From Bacillus thuringiensis (lineage in GTDB: Bacteria; Bacillota; Bacilli; Bacillales; Bacillaceae_G), in the NCBI RefSeq assembly GCF_022095615.2, contig NZ_CP155559.1:1-7500 (forward strand): a stretch of DNA of 7,500 nt. Reading direction: 5' to 3'. The notes under the pieces were generated by a model, which worked only from the letters and a program-made list of their open reading frames with translations, ran no database searches and was not told where the DNA came from. Made by a program: the position numbers and the translations under genes. Positions 1-7,500 of the stretch are shown piece after piece (the first letter of the stretch is position 1; each line of letters opens with the position of its first letter).

Positions 1-40
1 TAAAATACGTTTCGTATAAATATACATTTTATATTTATTT

Positions 41-65
41 AGGTTGTACATTTGTTGCGCAACCT
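41..65 (+). repeat. inverted repeat in the dnaA leader
   Basis: AGGTTG at 41-46 is the exact reverse complement of CAACCT at 60-65. Nested on the right side is the perfect 10-base palindrome GTTGCGCAAC at 54-63. In RNA the outer arms could pair as a 6-bp hairpin about 20 bases before the ribosome binding site. As DNA, the palindrome could be a protein-binding site. It stands out as GC-containing in an otherwise AT-rich leader. No T-run follows, so it is not a terminator. Its function is unknown. Confidence 0.4.
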
Positions 66-85
66 TATTCTTTTACCATCTTAGT

Positions 86-94
86 AAAGGAGGG
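86..94 (+). promoter_or_regulatory. dnaA ribosome binding site
   Basis: AAAGGAGGG at 86-94 is a near-ideal Shine-Dalgarno sequence, six bases before the TTG at 101. It decides the start: the reading frame is open back to a TTG at 44, but no comparable site precedes that codon. Confidence 0.9.
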
Positions 95-100
95 ACACCT

Positions 101-1441
101 TTGGAAAACATCTCTGATTTATGGAACAGCGCCTTAAAAGAACTAGAAAAAAAGGTCAGTAAACCAAGTTATGAAACATGGTTAAAATCAACAACCGCAC
201 ATAATTTAAAGAAAGACGTATTAACAATTACGGCTCCAAATGAATTCGCTCGTGATTGGTTAGAATCTCATTATTCAGAGCTAATTTCGGAAACACTTTA
301 TGATTTAACGGGGGCAAAATTAGCTATTCGCTTTATTATTCCCCAAAGTCAGGCTGAAGAGGAGATTGATCTTCCTCCTTCTAAACCAAATTCAGCACAA
401 GATGATTCTAATCATTTACCACAGAGTATGCTAAATCCAAAATATACGTTTGATACATTTGTTATTGGCTCTGGTAACCGTTTTGCTCACGCTGCTTCAT
501 TGGCCGTAGCCGAAGCGCCAGCTAAAGCATATAATCCCCTCTTTATTTACGGGGGAGTTGGACTCGGAAAGACTCATTTAATGCATGCAATTGGTCATTA
601 TGTAATTGAACATAACCCAAACGCGAAGGTTGTATATTTATCATCAGAAAAATTTACAAATGAATTCATTAATTCTATTCGTGATAATAAAGCGGTCGAT
701 TTTCGTAATAAATACCGTAATGTAGATGTTTTATTGATAGATGATATTCAATTTCTAGCAGGAAAAGAACAAACTCAAGAAGAGTTTTTCCATACATTCA
801 ATGCATTACACGAAGAAAGTAAACAAATTGTAATTTCAAGTGATCGGCCACCAAAAGAAATTCCAACTTTAGAAGATCGTCTTCGTTCTCGCTTTGAATG
901 GGGACTCATTACGGATATTACGCCACCAGATTTAGAAACACGAATTGCAATTTTACGTAAAAAAGCAAAGGCTGAAGGACTCGATATACCAAATGAGGTT
1001 ATGCTTTATATTGCAAATCAAATTGATTCAAACATTCGTGAACTAGAAGGTGCACTCATCCGAGTTGTAGCTTACTCATCTTTAATTAACAAAGATATTA
1101 ATGCTGATTTAGCAGCTGAAGCACTTAAAAATATTATTCCAAATTCTAAACCAAAAATTATCTCTATTTATGATATTCAAAAAGCTGTCGGGGATGTTTA
1201 TCAAATAAAACTGGAAGATTTCAAGGCGAAAAAGCGAACAAAATCAGTTGCCTTCCCTCGCCAAATTGCAATGTATTTATCGCGCGAACTTACAGATTAC
1301 TCCTTACCTAAAATAGGTGAAGAATTTGGTGGACGTGATCATACAACAGTTATCCATGCTCATGAAAAAATTTCTAAGCTACTTAAAACGGATACGCAAT
1401 TACAAAAGCAAGTTGAAGAAATTAACGATATTTTAAAGTAG
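101..1441 (+). CDS. dnaA: Chromosomal replication initiator protein DnaA
   Basis: DnaA is the AAA+ ATPase that binds DnaA boxes, forms an ATP-dependent filament, melts the origin and helps load the replicative helicase. The TTG start at 101 gives 446 residues, the length I recall for the Bacillus proteins. An extension to a TTG at 44 would add 19 residues with no ribosome binding site. Visible parts: N-terminal domain I (about 1-80, starting [12 protein letters not shown]); a short acidic, poorly conserved linker (about 82-110); the AAA+ core with Walker A GGVGLGKT (151-158), Walker B LLIDDIQ (211-217), sensor 1 near VISSDRP (244-250), the box VII arginine in LRSRF (R264) and sensor 2 [10 protein letters not shown] (312-321); then C-terminal domain IV with the DnaA signature [13 protein letters not shown] (411-423), which reads DnaA boxes. 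No key residue is missing. The gene lies directly left of its own target boxes, and a possible terminator hairpin follows it. Identification is secure. Confidence 0.98.
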   Translation: MENISDLWNSALKELEKKVSKPSYETWLKSTTAHNLKKDVLTITAPNEFARDWLESHYSELISETLYDLTGAKLAIRFIIPQSQAEEEIDLPPSKPNSAQDDSNHLPQSMLNPKYTFDTFVIGSGNRFAHAASLAVAEAPAKAYNPLFIYGGVGLGKTHLMHAIGHYVIEHNPNAKVVYLSSEKFTNEFINSIRDNKAVDFRNKYRNVDVLLIDDIQFLAGKEQTQEEFFHTFNALHEESKQIVISSDRPPKEIPTLEDRLRSRFEWGLITDITPPDLETRIAILRKKAKAEGLDIPNEVMLYIANQIDSNIRELEGALIRVVAYSSLINKDINADLAAEALKNIIPNSKPKIISIYDIQKAVGDVYQIKLEDFKAKKRTKSVAFPRQIAMYLSRELTDYSLPKIGEEFGGRDHTTVIHAHEKISKLLKTDTQLQKQVEEINDILK

Positions 1442-1452
1442 TAGCTGAATAG

Positions 1453-1461
1453 TGTGAATAA
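1453..1461 (-). promoter_or_regulatory. DnaA box (one mismatch, minus strand)
   Basis: The plus strand reads TGTGAATAA, so the minus strand reads TTATTCACA, one base from the TTATCCACA consensus. It starts 11 bases after the dnaA stop and is the only box in this gap that points the other way from the rest. Confidence 0.65.
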
Positions 1462-1472
1462 CTTCCCTTGTT

Positions 1473-1481
1473 TTATGCACA
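1473..1481 (+). promoter_or_regulatory. DnaA box (one mismatch)
   Basis: TTATGCACA differs from TTATCCACA at one position. Its last three bases form the start of the left arm of the hairpin at 1479-1506, so protein binding and hairpin formation share sequence here. Confidence 0.65.
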
Positions 1482-1510
1482 GTCTATCCACATGTAGATA
1501 GACTGTTTTT
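1479..1510 (+). terminator. Possible intrinsic terminator of dnaA
   Basis: ACAGTCTATC (1479-1488) pairs perfectly with GATAGACTGT (1497-1506) around an 8-base loop, and a run of five T follows (1506-1510). This is the form of a Rho-independent terminator. The stem is only 40% G+C and the T-run is short, so I would expect incomplete termination, allowing some dnaA-dnaN read-through as described in B. subtilis. The hairpin overlaps two DnaA-box-like sequences, so it might instead act as a structure within the origin. Confidence 0.6.
1484..1492 (+). promoter_or_regulatory. DnaA box (one mismatch)
   Basis: CTATCCACA matches TTATCCACA except at the first base. It lies across the left arm and loop of the terminator-like hairpin. 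Confidence 0.6.
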
Positions 1511-1526
1511 ACATCCTTCAATGGGG

Positions 1527-1535
1527 TTATCCACA
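1527..1535 (+). promoter_or_regulatory. DnaA box (perfect consensus)
   Basis: TTATCCACA is the exact consensus and the only perfect box seen in the window. It forms a head-to-tail pair with the next box, sharing one base with it, and lies 12 bases before the first DnaA-trio. This matches the anchoring position for origin opening in B. subtilis. Confidence 0.9.
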
Positions 1536-1543
1536 TATCCACA
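1535..1543 (+). promoter_or_regulatory. DnaA box (one mismatch), trio-proximal
   Basis: ATATCCACA differs from the consensus only at the first base. It directly follows the perfect box in the same orientation and is separated from the trios by GGAC. The tandem arrangement would place two DnaA protomers side by side pointing at the unwinding element. Confidence 0.8.
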
Positions 1544-1547
1544 GGAC

Positions 1548-1565
1548 CTATTACTATTACTACTA
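1548..1565 (+). promoter_or_regulatory. DnaA-trio array (six trios)
   Basis: The plus strand reads CTA TTA CTA TTA CTA CTA in strict three-base register. The complementary strand, read 3' to 5', is GAT AAT GAT AAT GAT GAT. This fits the 3'-(G/A)AT-5' DnaA-trio motif described in B. subtilis, where the DnaA filament grips one strand to open the duplex. The array sits four bases after the paired DnaA boxes and runs straight into the AT-rich stretch, as in that model. Confidence 0.85.
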
Positions 1566-1600
1566 TTTTTTATCTTTATTAATTAAATAAAATATTATAC
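1566..1600. other. AT-rich DNA unwinding element
   Basis: Only two of these 35 bases (C at 1574 and C at 1600) are not A or T. The stretch contains the palindrome TTAATTAA (1579-1586) and directly adjoins the DnaA-trios on one side and the dnaN ribosome binding site on the other. It is the natural candidate for first melting of oriC. A weak -10-like TATTAT at 1593-1598 also lies here but has no good -35, so I do not call a dnaN promoter. Confidence 0.8.
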
Positions 1601-1619
1601 TTACCGGAGGTTTTTCTTT

Positions 1620-2759
1620 ATGCGTTTTACAATACAAAAAGACTATCTTGTAAGAAGTGTACAAGATGTAATGAAGGCTGTTTCTTCTCGTACAACAATT
1701 CCGATCCTTACAGGAATTAAAGTTGTCGCTACGGAAGAAGGAGTAACGTTAACAGGAAGCGATGCTGATATTTCTATTGAATCTTTTATCCCAGTTGAAG
1801 ACGATGGAAAAGAAATCGTAGAAGTAGCACAATCAGGAAGTATTATTTTACAAGCAAAATATTTTAGTGAGATTGTAAAAAAATTACCTAAAGAGACTGT
1901 CGAAATTTCTGTGGAAAATCATTTTATGACAAAAATAATTTCTGGAAAATCAGAGTTTAATTTAAATGGCTTAGATTCTGCTGAATATCCATTGTTACCA
2001 CAAATTGAAGAACATCATGTTTTTAAGATTCCAACAGATTTACTGAAACATATGATCAGACAAACTGTATTTGCAGTTTCCACTTCTGAAACAAGACCGA
2101 TCTTGACAGGTGTAAACTGGAAAGTATATAACAGCGAATTAACTTGCATTGCTACAGATAGCCACAGGTTGGCTCTTCGAAAAGCAAAAATCGAAGGAAT
2201 CTCAGATGAATTCCAAGCGAATGTTGTTATTCCAGGTAAAAGCTTAAATGAATTAAGCAAAATTCTAGATGAGTCTGAAGAAATGGTAGATATCGTTATT
2301 ACGGAGTATCAAGTATTATTCCGTACAAAGCATTTATTATTCTTCTCAAGATTATTAGAAGGTAATTATCCCGATACAACTCGTTTAATTCCAGCCGAGA
2401 GTAAAACAGATATTTTTGTAAATACAAAAGAATTTTTACAAGCAATTGATCGTGCATCTCTATTAGCAAGAGATGGTCGTAATAATGTTGTGAAATTATC
2501 AACTTTAGAACAAGAAATGCTAGAAATTTCCTCCAATTCACCAGAAATCGGGAAAGTAGTAGAAGAAGTTCAATGTGAAAAAGTAGACGGGGAAGAGTTA
2601 AAAATATCTTTTAGTGCAAAATATATGATGGATGCACTAAAAGCTTTAGATAGTACTGAAATTAAAATTAGCTTTACTGGCGCAATGAGACCATTCTTAA
2701 TTCGTACAGTAAATGATGAGTCCATTATTCAATTAATTTTACCGGTTCGTACTTACTAA
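1620..2759 (+). CDS. dnaN: DNA polymerase III subunit beta (sliding clamp)
   Basis: DnaN forms a ring-shaped dimer around DNA. It tethers DNA polymerase III (PolC and DnaE) and serves as a docking platform for repair and replication factors. The ATG at 1620 follows GGAGG (1606-1610) by nine bases and gives 379 residues, usual for Bacillus. The protein reads as three clamp domains of similar fold: about 1-125 (MRFTIQKDYL onward), about 130-250 (with ETRPILTG at 157-164 and ATDSHRLA at 178-185, a clamp hallmark), and about 255-379. The C-terminus QLILPVRTY aligns with the conserved clamp tail that lines the partner-binding pocket. SRLLEGNYPD at 243-252 is another strongly conserved clamp segment. 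No frameshift or truncation is visible. The gene starts 20 bases after the unwinding element of oriC and ends at a strong terminator. Confidence 0.98.
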   Translation: MRFTIQKDYLVRSVQDVMKAVSSRTTIPILTGIKVVATEEGVTLTGSDADISIESFIPVEDDGKEIVEVAQSGSIILQAKYFSEIVKKLPKETVEISVENHFMTKIISGKSEFNLNGLDSAEYPLLPQIEEHHVFKIPTDLLKHMIRQTVFAVSTSETRPILTGVNWKVYNSELTCIATDSHRLALRKAKIEGISDEFQANVVIPGKSLNELSKILDESEEMVDIVITEYQVLFRTKHLLFFSRLLEGNYPDTTRLIPAESKTDIFVNTKEFLQAIDRASLLARDGRNNVVKLSTLEQEMLEISSNSPEIGKVVEEVQCEKVDGEELKISFSAKYMMDALKALDSTEIKISFTGAMRPFLIRTVNDESIIQLILPVRTY

Positions 2760-2767
2760 GTAAGAAG

Positions 2768-2813
2768 TAAGGGTTGCTAGTTTTCAGATACTAGTAGCCC
2801 TTATTTGATTTTT
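2768..2813 (+). terminator. Intrinsic terminator after dnaN
   Basis: The arm at 2768-2781 pairs with 2790-2803 as a stem of 14 bp, including two G-T wobbles, with the GC-rich core GGG/CCC near the base and CTAG/CTAG near the loop. The loop is eight bases. A T-rich tail follows, TT-A-TTT at 2801-2806 and then TTTTT at 2809-2813. It starts nine bases after the dnaN stop, and I infer that it separates the dnaN transcript from the rlbA-recF-gyrB group. Confidence 0.85.
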
Positions 2814-2822
2814 GGGTATTAC

Positions 2823-2851
2823 TTTCCTAATGCTAGTTTATTTAGTACAAT
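2823..2851 (+). promoter_or_regulatory. Possible sigma-A promoter for rlbA-recF-gyrB
   Basis: TACAAT at 2846-2851 matches five of six bases of the -10 consensus and lies between the dnaN terminator and the rlbA start, where a promoter is expected. The -35 is weak: TTTCCT at 2823-2828, at 17-base spacing, matches three of six bases. There is no TG extension before the -10. This is a tentative call based on position plus the -10. Confidence 0.4.
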
Positions 2852-2871
2852 GAAAGAATGAACACTTTCAG

Positions 2872-2879
2872 AAAGTGAG
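2872..2879 (+). promoter_or_regulatory. rlbA ribosome binding site
   Basis: AAAGTGAG lies seven bases before the ATG at 2887 and resembles AAAGGAGG with one change in the core. It overlaps the upstream in-frame GTG at 2875, which has no Shine-Dalgarno of its own. It therefore supports 2887 as the start. Confidence 0.6.
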
Positions 2880-2886
2880 CGATTTT

Positions 2887-3099
2887 ATGAAACGTATTAA
2901 AATTTCAACAGAGTATATTACACTAGGACAATTTTTAAAGTTAGCTGATGTAATTGATACAGGTGGCGCTGTAAAATGGTTTTTACAGGAATATGAAGTG
3001 TACGTGAATCAAGAACTTGAAAATAGAAGAGGTCGCAAATTATATGCGAACGATATTATTGAAATTCCAGGAAGCGGAAGTTTCCAAGTTCAGGCATAA
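2887..3099 (+). CDS. rlbA: S4-domain RNA-binding protein RlbA (YaaA)
   Basis: This is a 70-residue protein consisting almost entirely of one S4 RNA-binding domain. The segment TLGQFLKLADVIDTGG (12-27), the hydrophobic turn KWFLQEYEVYVNQE (30-43) and the basic patch NRRGRKL (46-52) before the last strand are typical of S4 folds. It is the equivalent of B. subtilis YaaA/RlbA, which has been linked to ribosome (50S) maturation. The cellular role here is inferred from that family. The frame is open to a GTG at 2875 that would add four residues. I chose the ATG at 2887 because AAAGTGAG precedes it at a suitable distance and the B. subtilis protein starts near the same place. It ends 12 bases before recF, so the two are almost certainly cotranscribed. 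The same neighbour pair is common in Firmicutes. Confidence 0.9.
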   Translation: MKRIKISTEYITLGQFLKLADVIDTGGAVKWFLQEYEVYVNQELENRRGRKLYANDIIEIPGSGSFQVQA

Positions 3100-3106
3100 A
3101 GGGGGA
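3098..3106 (+). promoter_or_regulatory. recF ribosome binding site
   Basis: AAGGGGGAG overlaps the last two bases of the rlbA stop codon and ends five bases before the TTG at 3112. It supports the TTG as the recF start and suggests translational coupling with rlbA. Confidence 0.75.
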
Positions 3107-3111
3107 GCCCT

Positions 3112-4239
3112 TTGTTTATTTCAGAAATACAATTAAAAAACTATCGCAATTATGAAAAGTTAGAGCTTTCCTTTGAAGATAAAGTGAATGTGATTATCGG
3201 TGAAAACGCGCAAGGGAAAACGAATTTGATGGAAGCTATTTACGTTTTAGCGATGGCGAAATCTCATAGAACCTCTAATGATCGCGAGCTTATCCGCTGG
3301 GATGAAGATTTCGGTCAAATTAAAGGGAAATTACAAAAGAGAAATAGTTCTTTGTCTTTGGAATTAAATATTTCGAAAAAAGGTAAAAAGGCAAAATTAA
3401 ATCAACTTGAACAACAAAAATTGAGTCAATATATTGGCATGATGAATGTTGTCATGTTTGCCCCAGAAGATTTAAATCTTGTAAAAGGAAGCCCTCAAGT
3501 AAGAAGACGCTTTTTAGATATGGAATTAGGTCAAATAGCTCCAGTCTATTTGTATGAATTGAGTCAATATCAAAAGGTGCTCACGCAACGAAATCACTTG
3601 CTGAAAAAGATGCAAGGGAATAGTAAGAATGAGGAAACGATGTTGGATGTATTTACACTTCAACTTATTGAGCATGGTGCAAAAATATTGCAAAAACGGT
3701 TTGAATTTTTGCATTTACTACAAGAATGGGCAGCTCCAATTCATCGTGGTATAAGCCGTGGATTAGAAGAATTAGAAATTGTCTATAAACCAAGTGTAGA
3801 TGTATCAGAATCAATGGATTTGTCGAAAATAAAAGAAGTATACTATGAAAATTTTCAATCTGTGAAACAACGTGAGATTTTCCGTGGTACGACTTTAATT
3901 GGTCCTCATCGTGATGATTTACAATTCTTCGTTAACAGTAAAAATGTTCAAGTCTTTGGTTCGCAAGGACAACAACGAACGACCGCACTGTCCCTAAAAT
4001 TAGCTGAAATTGAATTGATTTACTCAGAAGTTAAGGAATATCCGATTCTTTTATTGGATGATGTATTATCAGAATTAGATGATTATCGTCAATCGCACCT
4101 GTTAAATACAATTCAAGGAAAAGTGCAAACATTTGTGACAACGACGAGTGTCGACGGAATTGAACACGAAACATTAAAAGAAGCGAAAACAATTCATGTA
4201 ACGAACGGCACGGTAGATTGTGAAATAGATAGGGCGTAA
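3112..4239 (+). CDS. recF: DNA replication and repair protein RecF
   Basis: RecF is an SMC/ABC-like ATPase that, with RecO and RecR, helps load RecA onto single-stranded gaps and stalled forks. The TTG start gives 375 residues, normal for the family, and the N-terminus [14 protein letters not shown] is the typical RecF opening. Visible motifs: Walker [10 protein letters not shown] (30-38), the ABC signature-like SQGQQRT (284-290), and Walker [12 protein letters not shown] (313-323), followed by a D-loop-like aspartate. The middle part (about 100-260) is the helical lobe of RecF, and GPHRDDL (264-270) is another family hallmark. No motif is missing. It lies 12 bases after rlbA and 38 bases before gyrB. 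A short hairpin spans its stop codon. Confidence 0.97.
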   Translation: MFISEIQLKNYRNYEKLELSFEDKVNVIIGENAQGKTNLMEAIYVLAMAKSHRTSNDRELIRWDEDFGQIKGKLQKRNSSLSLELNISKKGKKAKLNQLEQQKLSQYIGMMNVVMFAPEDLNLVKGSPQVRRRFLDMELGQIAPVYLYELSQYQKVLTQRNHLLKKMQGNSKNEETMLDVFTLQLIEHGAKILQKRFEFLHLLQEWAAPIHRGISRGLEELEIVYKPSVDVSESMDLSKIKEVYYENFQSVKQREIFRGTTLIGPHRDDLQFFVNSKNVQVFGSQGQQRTTALSLKLAEIELIYSEVKEYPILLLDDVLSELDDYRQSHLLNTIQGKVQTFVTTTSVDGIEHETLKEAKTIHVTNGTVDCEIDRA

Positions 4240-4249
4240 TCCCTATTTA
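4226..4249 (+). repeat. Small hairpin spanning the recF stop
   Basis: Bases 4226-4234 can pair with 4241-4249 as a 9-bp stem with one G-T wobble and the core AGGG/CCCT. The 6-base loop CGTAAT contains the TAA stop of recF. No T-run follows, so it is not a terminator. It could influence mRNA decay or recF-gyrB coupling, or be chance. Confidence 0.4.
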
Positions 4250-4260
4250 AATGGAAAAGT

Positions 4261-6200
<1,940 letters not shown>

Positions 6201-6209
6201 ATGAGTAAT

Positions 6210-6233
6210 GACAGGAATCTAAGTATTCCTGTC
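6210..6233 (+). repeat. Hairpin between gyrB and gyrA
   Basis: GACAGGAAT (6210-6218) pairs perfectly with ATTCCTGTC (6225-6233) around the 6-base loop CTAAGT, starting 10 bases after the gyrB stop. The next bases, TTCTACATA, contain no T-run. It therefore looks like a transcript-stabilising, processing or weak attenuating hairpin rather than a full terminator, which would leave gyrB and gyrA at least partly cotranscribed. Confidence 0.6.
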
Positions 6234-6271
6234 TTCTACATATAAATCAATGTATGTGTAACGGAAATGTA

Positions 6272-6281
6272 AGAGGAGGTG
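6272..6281 (+). promoter_or_regulatory. gyrA ribosome binding site
   Basis: AGAGGAGGTG is one of the strongest Shine-Dalgarno matches in the window. The GGAGG core ends nine bases before the ATG at 6289. An in-frame TTG at 6286 is possible but closer than usual, so the ATG is preferred. Confidence 0.85.
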
Positions 6282-6288
6282 CTCGTTG

Positions 6289-7500
6289 ATGTCAGACAAT
6301 CAACAACAAGCACGAATTCGAGAAATTAATATTAGTCATGAAATGCGTACTTCATTTTTAGATTACGCAATGAGTGTTATCGTATCTCGTGCATTACCAG
6401 ATGTTCGTGATGGATTAAAACCTGTGCATCGTAGGGTTTTATATGCGATGAATGATTTAGGAATTACAGCTGATAAAGCGTATAAGAAATCAGCCCGTAT
6501 TGTCGGTGAAGTAATCGGTAAGTATCACCCTCACGGTGATTCAGCTGTTTACGAGACGATGGTACGTATGGCGCAAGATTTTAGTCAACGTTATATGCTT
6601 GTTGATGGACATGGTAACTTTGGTTCTGTTGATGGTGATTCAGCAGCAGCAATGCGTTATACAGAAGCAAGAATGTCTAAGATTTCTATGGAATTAATAC
6701 GTGATATTTCAAAAAATACGATTGATTATCAAGATAACTATGATGGTTCTGAAAGAGAGCCAATTGTATTGCCAGCGCGTTTCCCTAATCTATTAGTGAA
6801 TGGTACGACGGGTATTGCAGTTGGTATGGCAACAAACATTCCGCCGCATCAACTTGGTGAAGTAATTGATGGCGTATTGGCACTAAGCCATAATCCTGAC
6901 ATTACTATTGCGGAATTAATGGAGTTTATTCCAGGACCAGATTTTCCAACAGCAGGTTTAATTTTGGGACGAAGTGGGATTCGAAGAGCATATGAAACAG
7001 GTAGAGGCTCTATTATGCTTCGAGCTAAAGTTGAAATTGAAGAGAAGTCAAATGGTAAACAATCTATTCTCGTAACTGAACTACCTTATCAAGTTAATAA
7101 GGCGCGATTAATTGAAAAAATTGCGGAATTAGTTCGTGATAAGAAAATTGAAGGTATTACGGACTTACGTGATGAGTCAGATCGAAACGGTATGCGTATT
7201 GTTATGGAAGTACGTCGTGATGCCAATGCTAATGTACTATTAAATAATCTATATAAACATACAGCACTTCAAACAAGTTTCGGTATTAATATGTTGTCTC
7301 TTGTAAATGGAGAGCCACAAGTATTGAATTTAAAACAAAATTTATATCATTACTTGGAGCATCAGAAGGTAGTAATTCGTCGACGTACTGCTTATGAATT
7401 AGAAAAGGCAGAGGCGCGTGCTCATATTTTAGAAGGATTAAGAATTGCTCTAGACCATCTTGATGAAGTTATTACGTTAATTCGTAGTTCGAAAACAGCA
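6289..7500 (+). CDS. gyrA: DNA gyrase subunit A, partial (N-terminal 404 residues)
   Basis: GyrA is the DNA breakage-reunion subunit of gyrase and partner of GyrB. The frame is open from the ATG at 6289 to the window edge without a stop, giving 404 residues, about half of the usual length of roughly 820. The C-terminal DNA-wrapping pinwheel domain and the end of the coiled coil are therefore not seen. Visible: the N-terminal arm ([19 protein letters not shown]), the winged-helix domain with [20 protein letters not shown] (35-54), and the quinolone-resistance region [10 protein letters not shown] (80-89) with serine at 85 and glutamate at 89. Serine 85 and the acidic residue 89 are the sensitive-type residues. 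The catalytic tyrosine is Y124 in AAMRYTE (120-126), next to R123. [17 protein letters not shown] follows at about 170-190, a hallmark of the type IIA fold. Gyrase rather than ParC is indicated by the adjacent gyrB and by close similarity to Bacillus GyrA. It lies 88 bases after gyrB. Confidence 0.97.
   Translation, partial: MSDNQQQARIREINISHEMRTSFLDYAMSVIVSRALPDVRDGLKPVHRRVLYAMNDLGITADKAYKKSARIVGEVIGKYHPHGDSAVYETMVRMAQDFSQRYMLVDGHGNFGSVDGDSAAAMRYTEARMSKISMELIRDISKNTIDYQDNYDGSEREPIVLPARFPNLLVNGTTGIAVGMATNIPPHQLGEVIDGVLALSHNPDITIAELMEFIPGPDFPTAGLILGRSGIRRAYETGRGSIMLRAKVEIEEKSNGKQSILVTELPYQVNKARLIEKIAELVRDKKIEGITDLRDESDRNGMRIVMEVRRDANANVLLNNLYKHTALQTSFGINMLSLVNGEPQVLNLKQNLYHYLEHQKVVIRRRTAYELEKAEARAHILEGLRIALDHLDEVITLIRSSKTA

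Larger units (their letters stand above)
1..100 (+). promoter_or_regulatory. dnaA upstream leader, AT-rich, partial
   Basis: This is the non-coding leader before dnaA, cut by the window edge. Positions 1-40 are strongly AT-rich with several TATA-like hexamers (for example TATAAA at 15-20 and TATATT at 30-35). None has a convincing -35 hexamer at 16-18 bases inside the window, so the dnaA promoter is probably here or just upstream but cannot be placed. No DnaA box with one mismatch or fewer was found in these 100 bases. In B. subtilis the upstream box cluster (incA/incB side) lies further left, so it would be outside this window. An inverted repeat at 41-65 and the ribosome binding site at 86-94 are listed separately. 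Confidence 0.5.
1453..1604. other. oriC: Replication origin oriC, dnaA-dnaN (unwinding) part
   Basis: The 178-base gap between dnaA and dnaN holds the parts expected of the Bacillus oriC unwinding region, in order: scattered DnaA boxes (1453-1492), a tandem pair of boxes (1527-1543), a short GC-rich spacer GGAC (1544-1547), six DnaA-trios (1548-1565), and a very AT-rich stretch (1566-1600). In B. subtilis this order (box pair, spacer, trios, unwinding element) is known as the basal origin unwinding system. There, DnaA bound at the boxes extends onto one strand through the trios. The assignment here rests on sequence match and gene context. The upstream box cluster of the bipartite Bacillus origin is not in the window. 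Confidence 0.92.

Noticed and set aside
44..100. N-terminal extension of DnaA from a TTG at 44
   Set aside because: It has no ribosome binding site, and the extra 19 residues do not resemble DnaA. AAAGGAGGG at 86-94 points to the TTG at 101.
1360..1542. 60-codon minus-strand frame across the end of dnaA and oriC
   Set aside because: It overlaps the DnaA signature region and the DnaA boxes and looks like no known protein. I take it as chance.
1570..1598. dnaN promoter with TATTAT at 1593-1598
   Set aside because: The -35 match is only three of six bases. Such hexamers are expected by chance in the AT-rich unwinding element.
2015..2541. Two minus-strand open frames inside dnaN (2015-2260 and 2299-2541)
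   Set aside because: Both lie opposite conserved clamp coding sequence and have no recognisable domain.
3526..3714. 62-codon minus-strand frame inside recF
   Set aside because: It is a shadow of recF, with no supporting evidence of its own.
6201..6245. Tiny ORF starting with ATG directly after gyrB (14 codons)
   Set aside because: It has no Shine-Dalgarno sequence, and the hairpin arms make up most of it.
6218..6246. gyrA promoter with TATAAA at 6241-6246
   Set aside because: The -10 is fair, but the hexamer at 17-base spacing (TCTAAG) does not resemble a -35 and lies in the hairpin.

Overview
This window is the replication-origin segment of a low-GC Firmicute chromosome. The order dnaA - oriC - dnaN - rlbA (yaaA) - recF - gyrB - gyrA is the classic Bacillus origin arrangement. 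From memory, the protein sequences read as Bacillus cereus group (B. cereus/anthracis/thuringiensis/mycoides-like). The species cannot be fixed without an alignment. All six genes lie on the plus strand, so they point away from the origin along the rightward replication arm.

Layout: positions 1-100 are the AT-rich dnaA leader, with a short GC-containing inverted repeat and a strong ribosome binding site before a TTG start. dnaA (101-1441) is intact. The 178-base dnaA-dnaN gap carries the unwinding part of oriC: five DnaA-box-like 9-mers (one perfect), a tandem box pair next to six in-register DnaA-trios, and a 35-base stretch with only two non-A/T bases. A hairpin with a T-run in the same gap may terminate dnaA transcription, and it overlaps two of the boxes. 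dnaN (1620-2759) ends at a good intrinsic terminator. A possible promoter then precedes a compact rlbA-recF-gyrB group, with gaps of 12 and 38 bases. gyrA follows after 88 bases and runs off the right edge at codon 404.

Function: DnaA binds the boxes and trios to open the origin. DnaN is the sliding clamp that tethers the replicative polymerase. RecF acts in loading RecA at gaps and stalled forks. Gyrase (GyrB plus GyrA) removes the positive supercoils made ahead of the forks. RlbA is a small S4-domain RNA-binding protein linked to ribosome maturation. Compared with B. subtilis, remB (yaaB) is missing between recF and gyrB.

I see no mobile element, CRISPR array, tRNA or rRNA gene, pseudogene or new biological system. 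This is a conserved housekeeping region, and the second-look items are mostly details of origin architecture, intergenic hairpins and start-codon choice.
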